A DNA stretch of 64,000 nt from Strigops habroptila. Lineage: Eukaryota; Chordata; Aves; Psittaciformes; Psittacidae. The notes beneath the pieces are model-generated. The model searched no databases. It had not been told where the DNA came from and saw only the letters and a list, made by a program, of their open reading frames with translations. Position numbers and translations under genes: made by a program. Below are positions 14,267 through 25,360 of the stretch, piece by piece. The DNA lies in the NCBI RefSeq assembly GCF_004027225.2, contig NC_044282.2, positions 58,750,852 through 58,814,851 of the forward strand. Direction: 5' to 3'. Position 1 is the first letter of the stretch, and every line of letters begins with the position of its first letter.

Positions 14267-15880
14267 TAATAACAAGAAATTAGGGCTGTCATGCATTCTC
14301 CATGTCATTCAGAATCATGCTTTAGACTGAACTTTCTCCTGATATCTTCTCTTTTTCCCTTTGGAAATTTTGTTTAGGAGCAGAGGAAATCTAGCCAATT
14401 TTCTCTGGTTTCCAGTGTCAGACATTCAATCAGAACATGTTTTCTGACACTGTTCCAAAGCCACAGTATGCAAATAAATTGTATATAATGTGATGCAACA
14501 AATCCAGAGAGACTTGAATAGAGCAGTCTTTTTTAGCAAGTTTGCAGGACTTGTGCCAGGGCCTAGATGCATCTTGATATCCACACAATGCTCCTGGGTT
14601 TATATTCCTATCTGGTCTATTTTGTTACCTGGTGTATTAAGAGCAAATGCAAACAAGTTCTAAACAGAGTCTGCAGCAGATTCACTTGATTTCAATGAGA
14701 CAATGTCCATACATGGTTTTTAACGTGTTCAAATAGATTATCTTTTATGTAGGCAAAGCAAACAAAGAGTCTAATGACAGATAATTTAGGGTGGTAAACT
14801 GCGTCCAGTAAGAGACTTTGTAATTCCTCCACATACTTTGCCTCTGTGGAAGAGAAAAAACATTTGTTGGTGGTGCAGGTTATGAGGCCCATACAGCTGA
14901 TCTCTGCCTCCGACCAGCATAGCAGAGCAAAGATAGCCTTATAATTCCTTATATAGCTGTTCCTGCAAAAGGAGTTATCAGGATTTATGGGTTAATGAGT
15001 CTCTTAAATAAGCTCTTTTGCACCTGGAAACAATAATGACCACTCCCATGGCTGTTCCAACTACCAGCAGAGAGTGGCTCTCCCATTTCTTTGGGACTTC
15101 TGATCACAGATGAGTGAAGTTTTGCACACCAGCTCCACTTGAATTACTCTACAGAATAACCTTGGACTGTCTTTTCAGGCATTGCTTCATTTGATAATAA
15201 AGCACATGATTTGTGTTGAAGGTGGCAATTAGGCAGAAACTTATTTTGTCCAGAAATACTCTTCTGGCATGGCCATACAAACCAGACAACCCAGTTTCAG
15301 AATCAGGTTCACGTAAAGAAAGTAAGATGCGCTGCATATGTTAAGGCTAGAAAGGGGCATGGAGTTCGAATATAGTACAAGAAAGAAAGACTATAGGAAA
15401 AAGAGTAGGAAGAAATCAGAAAGATGGGATATGTAGGCAATTCTGCTACTTTAATCTGAAAAGACCATGATTAATAGATTAAAAGCCAAAAGGGACCACT
15501 GTGAGAATTTGGCTTTACCTCCAATGAACTGCAGGAACTATATTGTGCTGGAGTTGAGTCAAAATTGTTGCAATTGGTACACGTCTGCAAAACATCAGGG
15601 TAAATCAAGCTTGATACAGAGATTCCCAAGGTATCTTTTCTAAGCTGGTGAAATTGCCTTTTACTGTATGATGAAAGTTCTTATTTTTCCATCAAATGGT
15701 GTTTTGAGAACACTGAAAGCAATTAGCATTCAGGAAAATGTGTGCAAATAATCAGCTTGTGTTGACTCATGATGTTGCTTGGGTTTATATTGCTTTGTAT
15801 ATCCAGTATCTGTTTCCTTGTTGAAAAGAAAAATGAAGATTAAGACAGAGCCTTGGAAATCTGCTTTCAACATGGTGTGT

Positions 15881-15998
15881 AGTATAAATTATTATATATA
15901 TTATATATATTAGTATAAATTATTATATATTTTCCATATATTATATTATATTATATTATATTATATTATATTATATTATATATTATATATTTTCCATA
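15881..15998. repeat. AT-rich tandem repeat (TATTA)n
   Basis: TATTATA-type repeats, including a regular TATTA pentamer run from about 15938 to 15980. TTTTCCATA occurs twice, at the two ends of the pentamer run. Confidence 0.92.
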
Positions 15999-17655
15999 CA
16001 AGATAATGTTATTGAATTTTAATTTCAGAGAGAGATATTGTATCTCTGTAAGGATTTATGCGAGTCCATCTCTAAAGGATATGAATGCCTTCCAGGTCTA
16101 ATGAATAACAGCAAGGAGAGTTTCATAGCTTTCTTTTTCTGTTATTATATTATTATGATTATGACATGAAGCACTTCTAACATCTGTGTGATACAGAAAA
16201 ATAACAAACGTCAGCACAGGTGAAAGATAATTATGGCTTCTTGGCCTTGATTTTGCAAAGGGTTTAAGCGCATGCTTGGAGTTAAGCAGAGCAGTGATCC
16301 TGTATAAAGACTGATTAAAGCTAAGCAAAAGTGGTTAGCTGAAGTGTGACAATGTTTTCTGTTTTACAGACTGGAAACTGCACTTCAAGCTTACTTACAT
16401 TTTATTTCAGCCACAAATTCCTGCTGAGTTCAGGGGGACTGGAAGCTGGTTCACTGAAGATACTATATAATTTGTTCATGACCACAAAGAGAATACTAAA
16501 CATCAGTACGGGATATGGTAAAGCTGGTGGAAAGAGTGATTCGAGATATGATGAAATATCCATTCCAATAGTGTCCATACTTTCCAGCTGTGAGGTTGAA
16601 CCCTCACACACCACATGCCTCAATGAAATCCCAGCAATGAACTTCTAAGGTGGACAACTGTCCATTTGAGAGCAGATTTTCTCAGAGATGAGAACTGCAT
16701 CCTGAACCACTTGCTCAGTGCAGAAGTCCTTTTGCCTGACTTGAGGTAAATGGGGGAAAACAAAGCCTGATAAAAAGGTTGAAACCCAGGTGTTTTTGAA
16801 GACTTTCAAACGAATGAAGACAGGCAGATAAATTACAACTGTCAGCAAAATAGCAGGCCAACGATTGAGTGAATATGAAATCAACTATACATTTAAAATA
16901 TTGCAAAGTAAAAGTCAAACCTATCTTGAAATAACATGAACTGAGCTGTGGTCTCTTGTAGTCATGCCCATGTACCCAGTATGTTGTATGACTCAGACAT
17001 AGATCCAGTCTTGCAAACACAGAAACACTGAAGCCGATTTATATACTTATAACTTGATGGATGGGTAAGATTTTTCAGAACTGGACCCATAGTTTGTTTT
17101 TAGAATATTTTATGAATTTCTTAAATATATGTTCTAAATAAAAGTTCACTTTTTCCCAGTTTTTGTTAAATTTTGTATTATTATTTTGTAAAAATATTCA
17201 AATTTTCATGAAAACCTAAATCTAAGTAATTGAAGAAACAGCTGATAAAAACATTAAATTCTATTCTTAGCTGTGTTTATTTAAAAACCCCCATTTGTTA
17301 GGCAGTCCTGTTCCCATAAGTGAACAGTCAGCTTATCTCATTGGTTTTATTGTCTCTGCTGCTGCCTCATTTACAGCACCACACACTTCATGCACACCCA
17401 GCAACAGATTGTCCTTGCTTCCAGGAGTCTGCAAGTTAAAATGAACAAGAGACACACAAAGCAGGAGATGAAGATGTGCCAGAGCAAGGCCTTATGGAAG
17501 AACTGAAAGAAGAGAGTTGAAATATGATGTTTTGACATGCTTTCAGAGCCATGAACAAGATAAAGATTGGGTTGGTGATGGAGCCAAGGACCATGGAATT
17601 AGAACCAAAGGAGGGCTGGCAGGGCTTCAGCCCTCACTACATAAGGAAAGCAGAG

Positions 17656-17687
17656 ATTATTACAAGGTCTAATTATTACAAGGTCTA
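17656..17687 (+). repeat. Tandem duplication of a 16-mer
   Basis: ATTATTACAAGGTCTA occurs twice in direct succession. Confidence 0.95.
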
Positions 17688-17907
17688 AGTCAAAGGAGAA
17701 TAGAAGGAAGAGGAGGAGCTTCCTGAAAGTACCTTTAAAATATCTGTGTTAAAGCTATTACTAAACCAGACCAAAGCACCAACACTCTTCACTTTCTTCT
17801 TCTCTACACCCCTAGAACAGTCATATACTATGAATTGTCTTCTTTAGGTTGAATATGAATATAAGAGTGTGTAGACAAAGCTTAGAGAAACACTGAGGTG
17901 CTTTTTT

Positions 17908-17955
17908 CAGCCTACCACCATTTCAGCCTACCACCATTTCAGCCTACCAAAATTT
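17908..17955 (+). repeat. Three tandem copies of a 16-mer
   Basis: CAGCCTACCACCATTT occurs twice, followed by a third copy with small changes (CAGCCTACCAAAATTT). Confidence 0.95.
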
Positions 17956-18746
17956 GGACCATTTCACTGGTCTTTTTATTCCTGATCCTTCTTCGTCCTG
18001 TTTCTCTGCAGCTGGTGTTGTTAGGGCCAGGGACTCTGGAGCCCTGACCCATTTTTTGTCATTAGCCCCCAAGTTTATCTCCGGAAAAAAGGCTTAGCAG
18101 AATGAATTCCTTTATTCCATTGCAAGAAGGTGGAAACATTTAGAGACGGAGAGGAGGTAACTTTTCCAGCCAATAGATATAAAAAATTGTCAATGTTCTT
18201 TTCTCCAAAGGGATGCCACTAGCATTATCTTTGCAAGTAAAAAACTATTTAAACATTACAGCAATACAAACCTCCCCCTCTAATAGTGCTACATATATCA
18301 TATACATGTCTGGTATCAAATGGCCTAGAGCACCAAGATCAACAGCGTTTTTTCTTGCTTGCTCTAAGAGTGATTTTGTTTTCCTTATGCAACTGGTAGT
18401 GGACAGCACTTCAGAAACCACAGATATGCGGGTAGAGGTCTAAAATTTGTGTCAGTCTGACTCCTGGTTTGTCACTAAATGCAGGGCAACTTCTTTAGCA
18501 GGAGTGGTGAGCAAGTTTCGTATCAATTTCTGTGGGCCTAAGTTAACAGCAAATCAAAACTTTTCTGTACAGAATCTTCAGCTTTTCCTACAAAAATTAA
18601 AAAAAAAAAAAAAGTAAGAACTGTATCAGTCAAATAATATTTCAGCATGTGGGAAGTACTGTTTCTTCCGTGAGAACAGAGCACACTGCTGGTCTCTTCC
18701 AGCACAGACCATTGAGAATTTCTCTGTGATGGTAATAGTGCAAGGC

Positions 18747-18808
18747 ATTATGGACCTCTAAGGTCCCTTCCAAACCAAACTGTTCTATAATCCTATGACC
18801 CTATGATC
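18747..18808 (+). mobile_element. CR1 3'-end remnant
   Basis: Sense 3'-UTR remnant: CTCTAAGGTCCCTTCC, AAACCAAACTGTTCTATAAT and the terminal repeat CCTATGACCCTATGAT. Confidence 0.78.
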
Positions 18809-21800
18809 TAGGCTAACTGGTTCATCTAATGGAAATGAGAGTAGAAACTATTTCCTTTGGACATAGATTTTCTTTTTTCTATCAAAGACATTGCTTTATT
18901 CATTATTTCATAAATATGGTGCTGAAATCTATTCTCCTTCAGAACAACATTATTTAGAGAAGGTGATGAGGGTCCTTTGATATTGAATTATATGGTCATT
19001 TTGCTAAGATATTTGTAAACCTAGGCAGTTTAAACAGCAAAGATTTTAATATAATTTTTGAGTCATATGCCCTCATTAGTGTTGCTAATTAAGAAGTGAT
19101 ACTCATGTGAAATGTGTGAACAATGAAATAAACCCAAATATAGTGTATTTTATAAAAGGAATGTTTGGCAAACAAAAATAATAAATAAGGCCAGACCCTA
19201 TTTAATCTCAGTCTTGTCTGATTGTCAACACATTGTCTGCTGTAAACAGTATTTGTGGAAAATTTTGAACTGTTTGCAGATCATCTACCCTGGTTTTGAA
19301 GATGCTGCTGGTTATGTGAAAGTATTTACTGTGGAGCTTGATTTAAATAATTTATTTTCATTGCCCATTGTCAATCTTCCAATAATTGCTTTTAGCTATT
19401 CACTGTTGCAGTATGTCATTAATAATGGAAATCTGCTGCCACTTTTTCTAATAGTTTGTGAAAACATTTTAACAATTTGAACGAGACTAAAATTAAGCTA
19501 CAAAAATTGGAAGGATTCTAAAGAAATTGCATTTCTCAGTATAGAAAACTATTCTCTTGGTTTAAAGGATAAAAAAATCTTGTTGCTGTCTGTAACTCAG
19601 ATAGATTTTATTAAATTCAATGTGGTTTCTGACAATTTACCAAATCTTTCTCAATATTTACTGAAGGGCAGTGTTATAATGAAATTAAGCTCTCATGGGA
19701 GATGTCAGTACTTTTGTATTCTGATGACAGATACAAGCAGAGCAAATCACAAAGGAAAAGAAGATGGAACAAAGCTTTCCAAACCAGTCCATACATGACA
19801 CACTGGTGTAAAGGTGGTGGTTCAATTAATTTTTTGTTTTAGGCTCTGCTCATGGCCCTGAAATGAGGTACACAGGCTCTGACTGGCAGGTCCAGAGTTT
19901 GTAACATACAGCAAGAGACTTGGAAATTAGCACAGAGATAGAAGATACATGAGAATTCAACTGGGTCAAAAAGAGGGCAGGAAAGAGGAAGCAAGTCACA
20001 GAAGTCTTGTAGAAGAGATAGGAAGCTCATTCTTAGCAGGAGAAATAAGGAGGGGTAAAGAGATGAGAAGGGAAAGCCTCATACGCAATTATCATCCCAT
20101 GAATAATCTTTCTTCATTTGTTCACCTTTGGTTTTTTACCTTTACAAGGCCTTCTCAAGTTCTTTTCTTCCTTTTCTTTCCATGTGCTTTCTTTCCTCTC
20201 TACCATGGCCTGGCTGCACTCTAGCTTTTCTCTTCAGAAATGAACACAGTACAATAAAATGAAGAACTCTTTTTTTGCTTTGTGGTCATCAGTCTTTTTT
20301 GCATTCAGCCTTCAAAAACATCTAGCTGTCTCCCTTTCTGCCTCTTCTCTGTCTTCTACACAAGTTACTTTTATATTTCTCTTATATATTATTCTCTAGA
20401 CAACTTTCACAATCAACACATCACGTCTAACTTTATTGCCATGCTTTGCAATGGATTTAACTAAACCCTGTTCTCAGCCCTTGACCCAGACACAGTGACT
20501 CAGCTTTTACTTACTCTGTTCTACTTCAGAATACCCTTACAAAACTTTCCACATGCCAGGCCTAGTTGTTTGCCATTCTTTAGCTTTCCATCTTTTACTG
20601 AGCTTTAAAGTCCAATCATGAAGCAAGTGCTTGTGCTAACTGCGAATAGATGCCACAATTTTAAGGAGAATATGGAACAAAGTGGATGGACATTTTAAAA
20701 GTTGCAGTTTTGGTAAATGACATTTGAAAGCAAATCCAAAATACTAGTTAAAGATAGATAAAACAATGTCATATGCCAAAGATCATAGACAATTTTCCAC
20801 TACATTCAAATTAGAGCAGAAAAAGACACTTTTTACAACGTTTAAATTTTTACAACTGTGTTTAGCTTAAACACAGTTCTAGAGACTGACATCAAACACC
20901 TTAGTACCTTTTTCCCACAATAGATAAAGAAATGTCTCTAGGGCTGTAGTTCAAGACACCTGATTTTGATGCCTAGCATCACTAGGGTGTCTAGAAAGAA
21001 CACACAAAAGTTAGCATACGTTGCTGGAGCACACGTTTCTACCGTCACCAACATTTGCACCTTCAGACCAGAGAAAGCCAGCAGATTGTCTTTCTACGCC
21101 AACTATCTTCCAGAGACCACTTTGTTCTGTTTCAAATGATACTAGCAGAAGGCAGGAACAAAGCACACAAAAGGAAGTTCGTTACACAGCCTGCAGTTAA
21201 GCTGAGAGCCTCCTTACCAAAGGATGCCATGCATGGTTAAGTCTTTATCACTGGTGTGCAGGAAGATGGGACACATCCATAGATTACTGAACACATCAAA
21301 AACGTGTCTGGCTTAGTTCTGAATCTACAGATGGTTAGAGGCTGGGAAAGAAGATGGAGGAAATATGATATGTTTGCCCTGTTTTTATGGCTCTTTCCTG
21401 GGCATCTGCTCTTTGACAGCTATCAGAGACAGCATGCTGAGATAGACGGTGAGATTCAATAAAATCTCTCTTATATTCTTATGATCTCAGTGAAACTCAG
21501 ACAGAATAATCTGAGTGTGAATCAGCTGAGGAGAAAAGAGTTGAAGAGTGGAATAGCACTTAGAGGGTACTTAAGGCTTCTCTAATGTAGACATCTACAC
21601 TTGCCCTTGAAGGAAACAGGCACATTCAGGCTTGATTCGTTTGACCTACTTGAATGCTGTGCTTTTGGTGACATCAGTTACAGCCTCGAGATACCTATTC
21701 CTCTCCATTGACCAGAAAAAGAGCCCAGGGTGAGTAGCTCAGAGATAGACCTTTACATTTCAGACATCAGCGTTACATTAGATTAATTCTCTTTGAGGTA

Positions 21801-22917
21801 TCTTTATAATGATTTTGAGGCATTTGAGTCACATTTTGAGAGAAAGAAAAATAACTGCAAAACAAATGAATCATTGATTTCCCCCGCCCCCCATCTCAAA
21901 GAGCTGTGATTCAACCCACAGATTACACATGCTACAAAATGAGGCAACACTTGCATTTAACAGTCATATAGACAGCAAGTCTAAATGCACACCAATTTTA
22001 TAGTGTAATGACTTTTTCCACAATAGCAAACATTATGATAGTAACAGCAAGCAGAGACAGCATTAGACTACATGTTCTACAATGGCCTAACTTCAAGAGT
22101 TACAATGGTCATAATTTCAGACACTGTCAAATAAGTGTAATATGAATGATTTACTACAAGGTGTTGTCTCATATCTCTCAGCATTAGGGAATGAACAAGT
22201 TACAATACATCAGGACCAGCAGAAACCAGTAGGCTTGGATCAAAAAGAAAGAACAGTTTTATAGGGACTGATCAAACATCTCCATCTTCAAACATCTCTA
22301 TCTTCATATATCTCAATAACTATCTCTAAAAACTGGCCCCAAAGCAGGTGCCTTGAGAAGAACAGTGGATAGTACAAGATTAGACAGTACTCCGCTTGAG
22401 TACTATTGCATCCTTCAGCATTTTGTGGCCAATAAAATTCTTGACTCATTATCCACACATTAGGAAACCCCTATGGATTTCTCTGTGAACTTTCCCTGCC
22501 TTTCATTGAAGCCATATAAATTTTAATATATAATTAACATCAGGTACTTAATAGAGGTGCCTAGATTCCCCTTATCTAGCTGGAGAGAGGAGTTCTAGAT
22601 TATTTAACTCAACACTACATATGAGAGCGTCTCAGAAGCAGTTAGCATGACATGCTTAAATGAATACCTGGTGGGTTTTAGATTGCCAGTGTTATATGAG
22701 ATAAGACTCTCAGTTTATTGATGCCTTGCCATTAATGACTTATCCTGAGCTCCCAATTCAGGCATCAGAAGCTTCAAGCTCAACAAAATAATCTCTAAAA
22801 GACAATTGCTGTATGCACATGATTGATGTCAAGGAGCAGTAATTTCTGCCAGTTCATCTGGCAACTTCTCCAAGCTATGCTTAAGACATCAAATTTCACC
22901 TTATTACATGTTGACCA

Positions 22918-23004
22918 CATTTCTAGGAAGCCTGTTCCAGTGTTTGAACACCCTCTTGGTAAAGAAATGTTTCCTAACGTCCAGTCTAAACTTGCCTAGT
23001 GCAG
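22918..23004 (-). mobile_element. CR1 LINE fragment, 3' part, interrupted by the LTR element
   Basis: Antisense CR1 3' coding and UTR-type sequence (around CCTGTTCCAGTGTTTGA and CTAACGTCCAGTCTAAAC). It stops exactly at the LTR start. The CR1 piece beginning at 24761 appears to continue it, so both belong to one older insertion. Confidence 0.8.
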
Positions 23005-23576
23005 TGTCCTGGGTTCAGCTATAGCAGCCATTTTTCTCCTTCTTAGTAGCTGGTGCAGAGCTGTGTTTTTAACTTTCAGCCTGGGAACAACGCTGATAAC
23101 ACCGATGTTTTTAGTTGTTGCTAAGTAATGTTTACTCTGACCAAGGACTTTCTCAGTCTCATGCTTTGCCAGGGAGGAGGGGAAGCCAGGAGGAAGCAGA
23201 GACAGGACACCTGACCCAAACTAGCCAAAGGGGTATTCCATACCATGGCACATCATGCCCAGTGTATAAACTGGGGGAGTTACCCAGAAGGCCCAGATCA
23301 CTGCTCGGGTTGGGCTGGGTATCGGTTGGCGGGTGGTGAGCAATTGTATCCTCTCCCCTTGTTATTTCACTAATCATTATTATTATTAGTGGTAGTAGTA
23401 GCTGTTTTGTATTACACCTTAGGCTTAGTTACTGGACTGCTCTTATCTCAACCCGTGGGAGTTACATTCTTCCGGTTCTCCTCCCCATCCCTCCGGGAGC
23501 GGGGGGAGGAAGAAGGGAGGGAAGTGAGTGAGCAGCTGCGTGGTTCCGAGTTACCGGCTGGGGTCAAACCACAACA
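23005..23576 (+). mobile_element. Retroviral-type LTR (5' LTR, 572 bp)
   Basis: Bounded by TG (TGTCCTGGG) and CA (ACCACAACA), the usual LTR termini. A TATAAA box lies at 23265-23270, after a GC-mixed U3, and is followed by a downstream R/U5-like region. The sequence resembles an LTR family widespread in bird genomes with a Lys-type primer-binding site (class II or ERVK-like). No AATAAA is seen in the R region, so the polyadenylation signal seems degraded. The left flank is an antisense CR1 fragment, so this is an insertion into older repeat DNA. Confidence 0.85.
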
Positions 23577-23584
23577 GTTCTTTG

Positions 23585-23602
23585 TGGCGCCCAACCTGGG
23601 GC
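23585..23602 (+). other. Primer-binding site (tRNA-Lys type)
   Basis: TGGCGCCCAACCTGGGGC lies eight bases after the LTR end. It matches the standard form complementary to the 3' end of tRNA-Lys, with one apparent difference (C for G in the AACGTGGGG core). It confirms the LTR orientation (+) and boundary. Confidence 0.85.
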
Positions 23603-23686
23603 ACAAAGGGTTGAGATAACGACAGATCTGACCAGAGCGTGTCTAATCATATTTGTGATAAGCATTCTTTGTTACTACTCGTCACA

Positions 23687-24196
23687 ATGTTGATTTATTT
23701 GCTCTCAGAATTGCTGCGTTTGATCTCAGAGTTTCAGCATGTTGTACCTTACTTACAGCCACTATTTGCTGGTTTAGTGTTTATCGGCTGGGGGGCCTGG
23801 GCTAAGGTTCTTGTTTCACTGTACTTCATGGTAATGACTTGTAATGCGATAGACTCATCGATTATGAAACTGGTCTGGCTTGCACTCCCAACATTGCCAT
23901 CACGTCTATACTTTGGGAGGTATATAATGAAATTTTTTAGCAATTACATACATTTTTTTTTCTCCTCGAGGGGTCAACCTATGAAGGAGGCATTCCCTTA
24001 CACCCCCCGCTCCCCCACCAGTCTATTTACAACAGCATTTGAGAGTTCTGAAGGTTTTGGATGGCCTTTGAATACCCTTGAGACCTGCCTGCTGATTGTG
24101 CTGGGGATAGGCATGTTGGCAAACATACAGAGTGTTTTTTACCCACAGCCATCCCCACCCTGGGAACACCCTATTTCGTCTGATCTCGAAAGTTAA
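23687..24196 (+). CDS. ORF A of the LTR element: unfamiliar 169-aa protein with membrane-like segments
   Basis: Open frame of 169 codons from the first ATG at 23687 (the frame is open from about 23639). The N-terminal third contains strongly hydrophobic stretches (around LLSELLRLISEF and LFAGLVFIGWGAW, then VLVSLYFMVM). A further hydrophobic segment occurs near the C terminus (LETCLLIVLGIGML). The middle is basic and Ser/Pro-rich. The last roughly 18 codons run into the 5S-like segment, which sets the stop. I do not recognise a family: it is not a visible gag, pol or envelope protein. It has no frameshift or stop in this copy. It may be an accessory frame or merely open by chance, so confidence in a real product is low to moderate. 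Confidence 0.4.
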   Translation: MLIYLLSELLRLISEFQHVVPYLQPLFAGLVFIGWGAWAKVLVSLYFMVMTCNAIDSSIMKLVWLALPTLPSRLYFGRYIMKFFSNYIHFFFSSRGQPMKEAFPYTPRSPTSLFTTAFESSEGFGWPLNTLETCLLIVLGIGMLANIQSVFYPQPSPPWEHPISSDLES

Positions 24197-24271
24197 ACAG
24201 TATCAGGTTCAAATCTGGTCTAGGGTTAGACGATGATATAGGAGGACCACCAAGAGATTTTCCCTGTGGCT
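24141..24271 (+). ncRNA. 5S-rRNA-like segment inside the LTR element
   Basis: Positions 24156-24207 match the 5' half of vertebrate 5S rRNA at about 43 of 52 positions by eye (core CACCCTGGGAAC, then TCGTCTGATCTCG). The first ten bases align with 5S positions 1-10, and the 3' part has a recognisable GGAGGACCACC block like the 5S GGGAGACCGCC region. The terminal stem can pair: CCACAG at 24143-24148 with CTGTGG at 24264-24269. Length is about 131 nt against 120 nt for true 5S. The internal promoter boxes are diverged, so this is a derived segment of the element and not a functional rRNA gene. Confidence 0.65.
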
Positions 24272-24305
24272 GGACAGTCATGAGTGGCAGGGTGTGTGGG
24301 ATAGC

Positions 24306-24760
24306 ATGGGCAAGTATCTAGGCCAGTGGGCCCCTCCACTGCTTTGGAACTTCACCACTGAACAAGTGCAACATCCAGAAAAACTAGTAAAACACTTAAA
24401 CGAGGTGTGCTGTCGTCCTGGTTATACCAGAGAGGGACAACTCGCTGCAACGGGCTGGAGCTTGGCCTACACCTACAGAGCCCTGCTCAACACTATCCAG
24501 CACCTTCAAAGGGAAAAAAATGTCTCTGGATCTGATGGCAAAGAAACAGACAACGCAGCTACTCCAACTCCAAGCACAGCAGCTACACCAACCCCAGTGA
24601 CAAGCACAGCAGCTACTCAAACCCTGACCACAACAGACAAAGCAGCTACTCCAAGTACAGCAGCTACACCAACCCCAGTGACAAGTACAGCAGCTACTCA
24701 AACCCTGACCACAACAGACAACGCAGCTGTTGGTGTTACTCAATGGTTCAAAACACAATG
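24306..24760 (+). pseudogene. ORF B of the LTR element: Thr/Ala/Pro repeat protein, 3' end replaced by CR1
   Basis: Open frame from an ATG at 24306 (frame open from 24294). It begins with about 75 ordinary residues (Trp- and Leu-containing, around QWAPPLLWNFTTEQ) and continues into in-frame tandem repeats rich in Ala, Thr and Pro (24555-24722). The frame then crosses into antisense CR1 sequence and stops at 24953, so the native C terminus is missing. No known domain is recognised. The low-complexity region could be a linker or a heavily O-glycosylated or disordered segment. That the two repeat units have lengths divisible by three supports past coding use. Confidence 0.4.
24555..24722 (+). 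repeat. Two in-frame tandem repeats (87 and 81 bp) inside ORF B
   Basis: Unit 1 is 24555-24641 (29 codons) and unit 2 is 24642-24722 (27 codons), nearly identical apart from a 6-bp deletion. A partial third start (GCAGCTG) follows at 24723. Within each unit a shorter AGCAGCTAC-type motif recurs. All changes keep the reading frame. Confidence 0.9.
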
Positions 24761-24775
24761 GTGTTTTGAACCATT
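24742..24775. repeat. Perfect 15-bp inverted repeat at the LTR element/CR1 junction
   Basis: The arm AATGGTTCAAAACAC (24742-24756) and its exact reverse complement (24761-24775) are separated by AATG. The right arm belongs to the antisense CR1. The left arm ends the LTR-element side, so the hairpin sits exactly on the breakpoint. Confidence 0.95.
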
Positions 24776-25360
24776 CCCTCTTGTCCTATCAGCGGATTCC
24801 AGGGAGAAGAGGTCAACACCTCCCTCCCCACTTCTCTTCCACAGGAAGCTGTGGAGAGCAATAAGGTCATCCCTTAGTCTCATTTTCTCCAAACCCAAAG
24901 TCCTTAGCTGCTCCTCAGAGGATATGCCTTCCAGCCCTTTCACCAGCTCATAGGATGTTCCTTCCAGCCCTTTCACCAGCTTTGTTTCCCTCCTCTGGAA
25001 GCATCCAAGGACTTTCACACCCTTCTTAAACTGTGGGGCTCGCAACCACACACAGTGCTTGAGGAGAGGCCACACCAACACTGAATGCAGTGGGATAATC
25101 AGCTGTTTTGACTGCCTGATTATACTGTGTTTGATGCACGCCAGGATGTGGTTTGCCCTCTTGGCTGCCAGGGTACACACTGCTGACCCACACTGTCTGC
25201 TGCTGACCAGCATCCCCAGACTCCTTTCTGCAGAGCTGCTCTCCAGCCACACCTCTCCCAATTTATATTGTGCCCAGCATTACTCCATCCTAGGTGCAGG
25301 ATCCAGCATTCAGACTTGTTACAATTCATTCCATTAATTATTGCCCATTTTATCCCTGGT
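24761..25360 (-). mobile_element. CR1 LINE fragment (RT C-terminal region), right half of the split copy
   Basis: The reverse strand encodes the C-terminal part of CR1 ORF2: a block with LAAKRANHILACIKHSI, then SKQLIIPLHSVLVWPLLK, LVKGLEG and RTLGLEKMRLRDDLIAL. These are standard landmarks downstream of the reverse transcriptase. It is degenerate. A 33-bp tandem duplication (24927-24959 and 24960-24992) repeats 11 codons in frame. The outer limit near 25360 is approximate. Confidence 0.8.

Larger units (their letters stand above)
13160..22917. other. Intergenic, no gene seen
   Basis: Unique-looking AT-rich DNA, apart from the microsatellites, 16-mer duplications and two small CR1 remnants listed separately. 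No open frame has recognisable similarity. Confidence 0.7.
23577..24760 (+). mobile_element. Internal region of a 3'-truncated LTR element with no gag/pol/env recognised
   Basis: About 1.2 kb from the LTR end to the junction with CR1 at 24760. It contains the primer-binding site, ORF A (23687-24196), a 5S-rRNA-like segment (24141-24271) and ORF B (24306 onward, with tandem Thr/Ala-rich repeats). No protease, reverse transcriptase, integrase or capsid motifs are visible, and no polypurine tract or 3' LTR follows. It therefore looks like a non-autonomous element copied by proteins from another element, then truncated at its 3' end. The family assignment is inference from the LTR and PBS. Confidence 0.7.

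Noticed and set aside
24200..24216. tRNA B-box-like sequence (GGTTCAAATCTGG) suggesting a tRNA gene
   Set aside because: No matching A box or cloverleaf around it. The segment aligns better with 5S rRNA.
24396..24758. Cys/Trp-rich minus-strand frame resembling a cysteine-rich peptide
   Set aside because: It is the antisense shadow of the Thr/Ala repeats of ORF B. The regular Cys spacing is produced by the tandem repeat.
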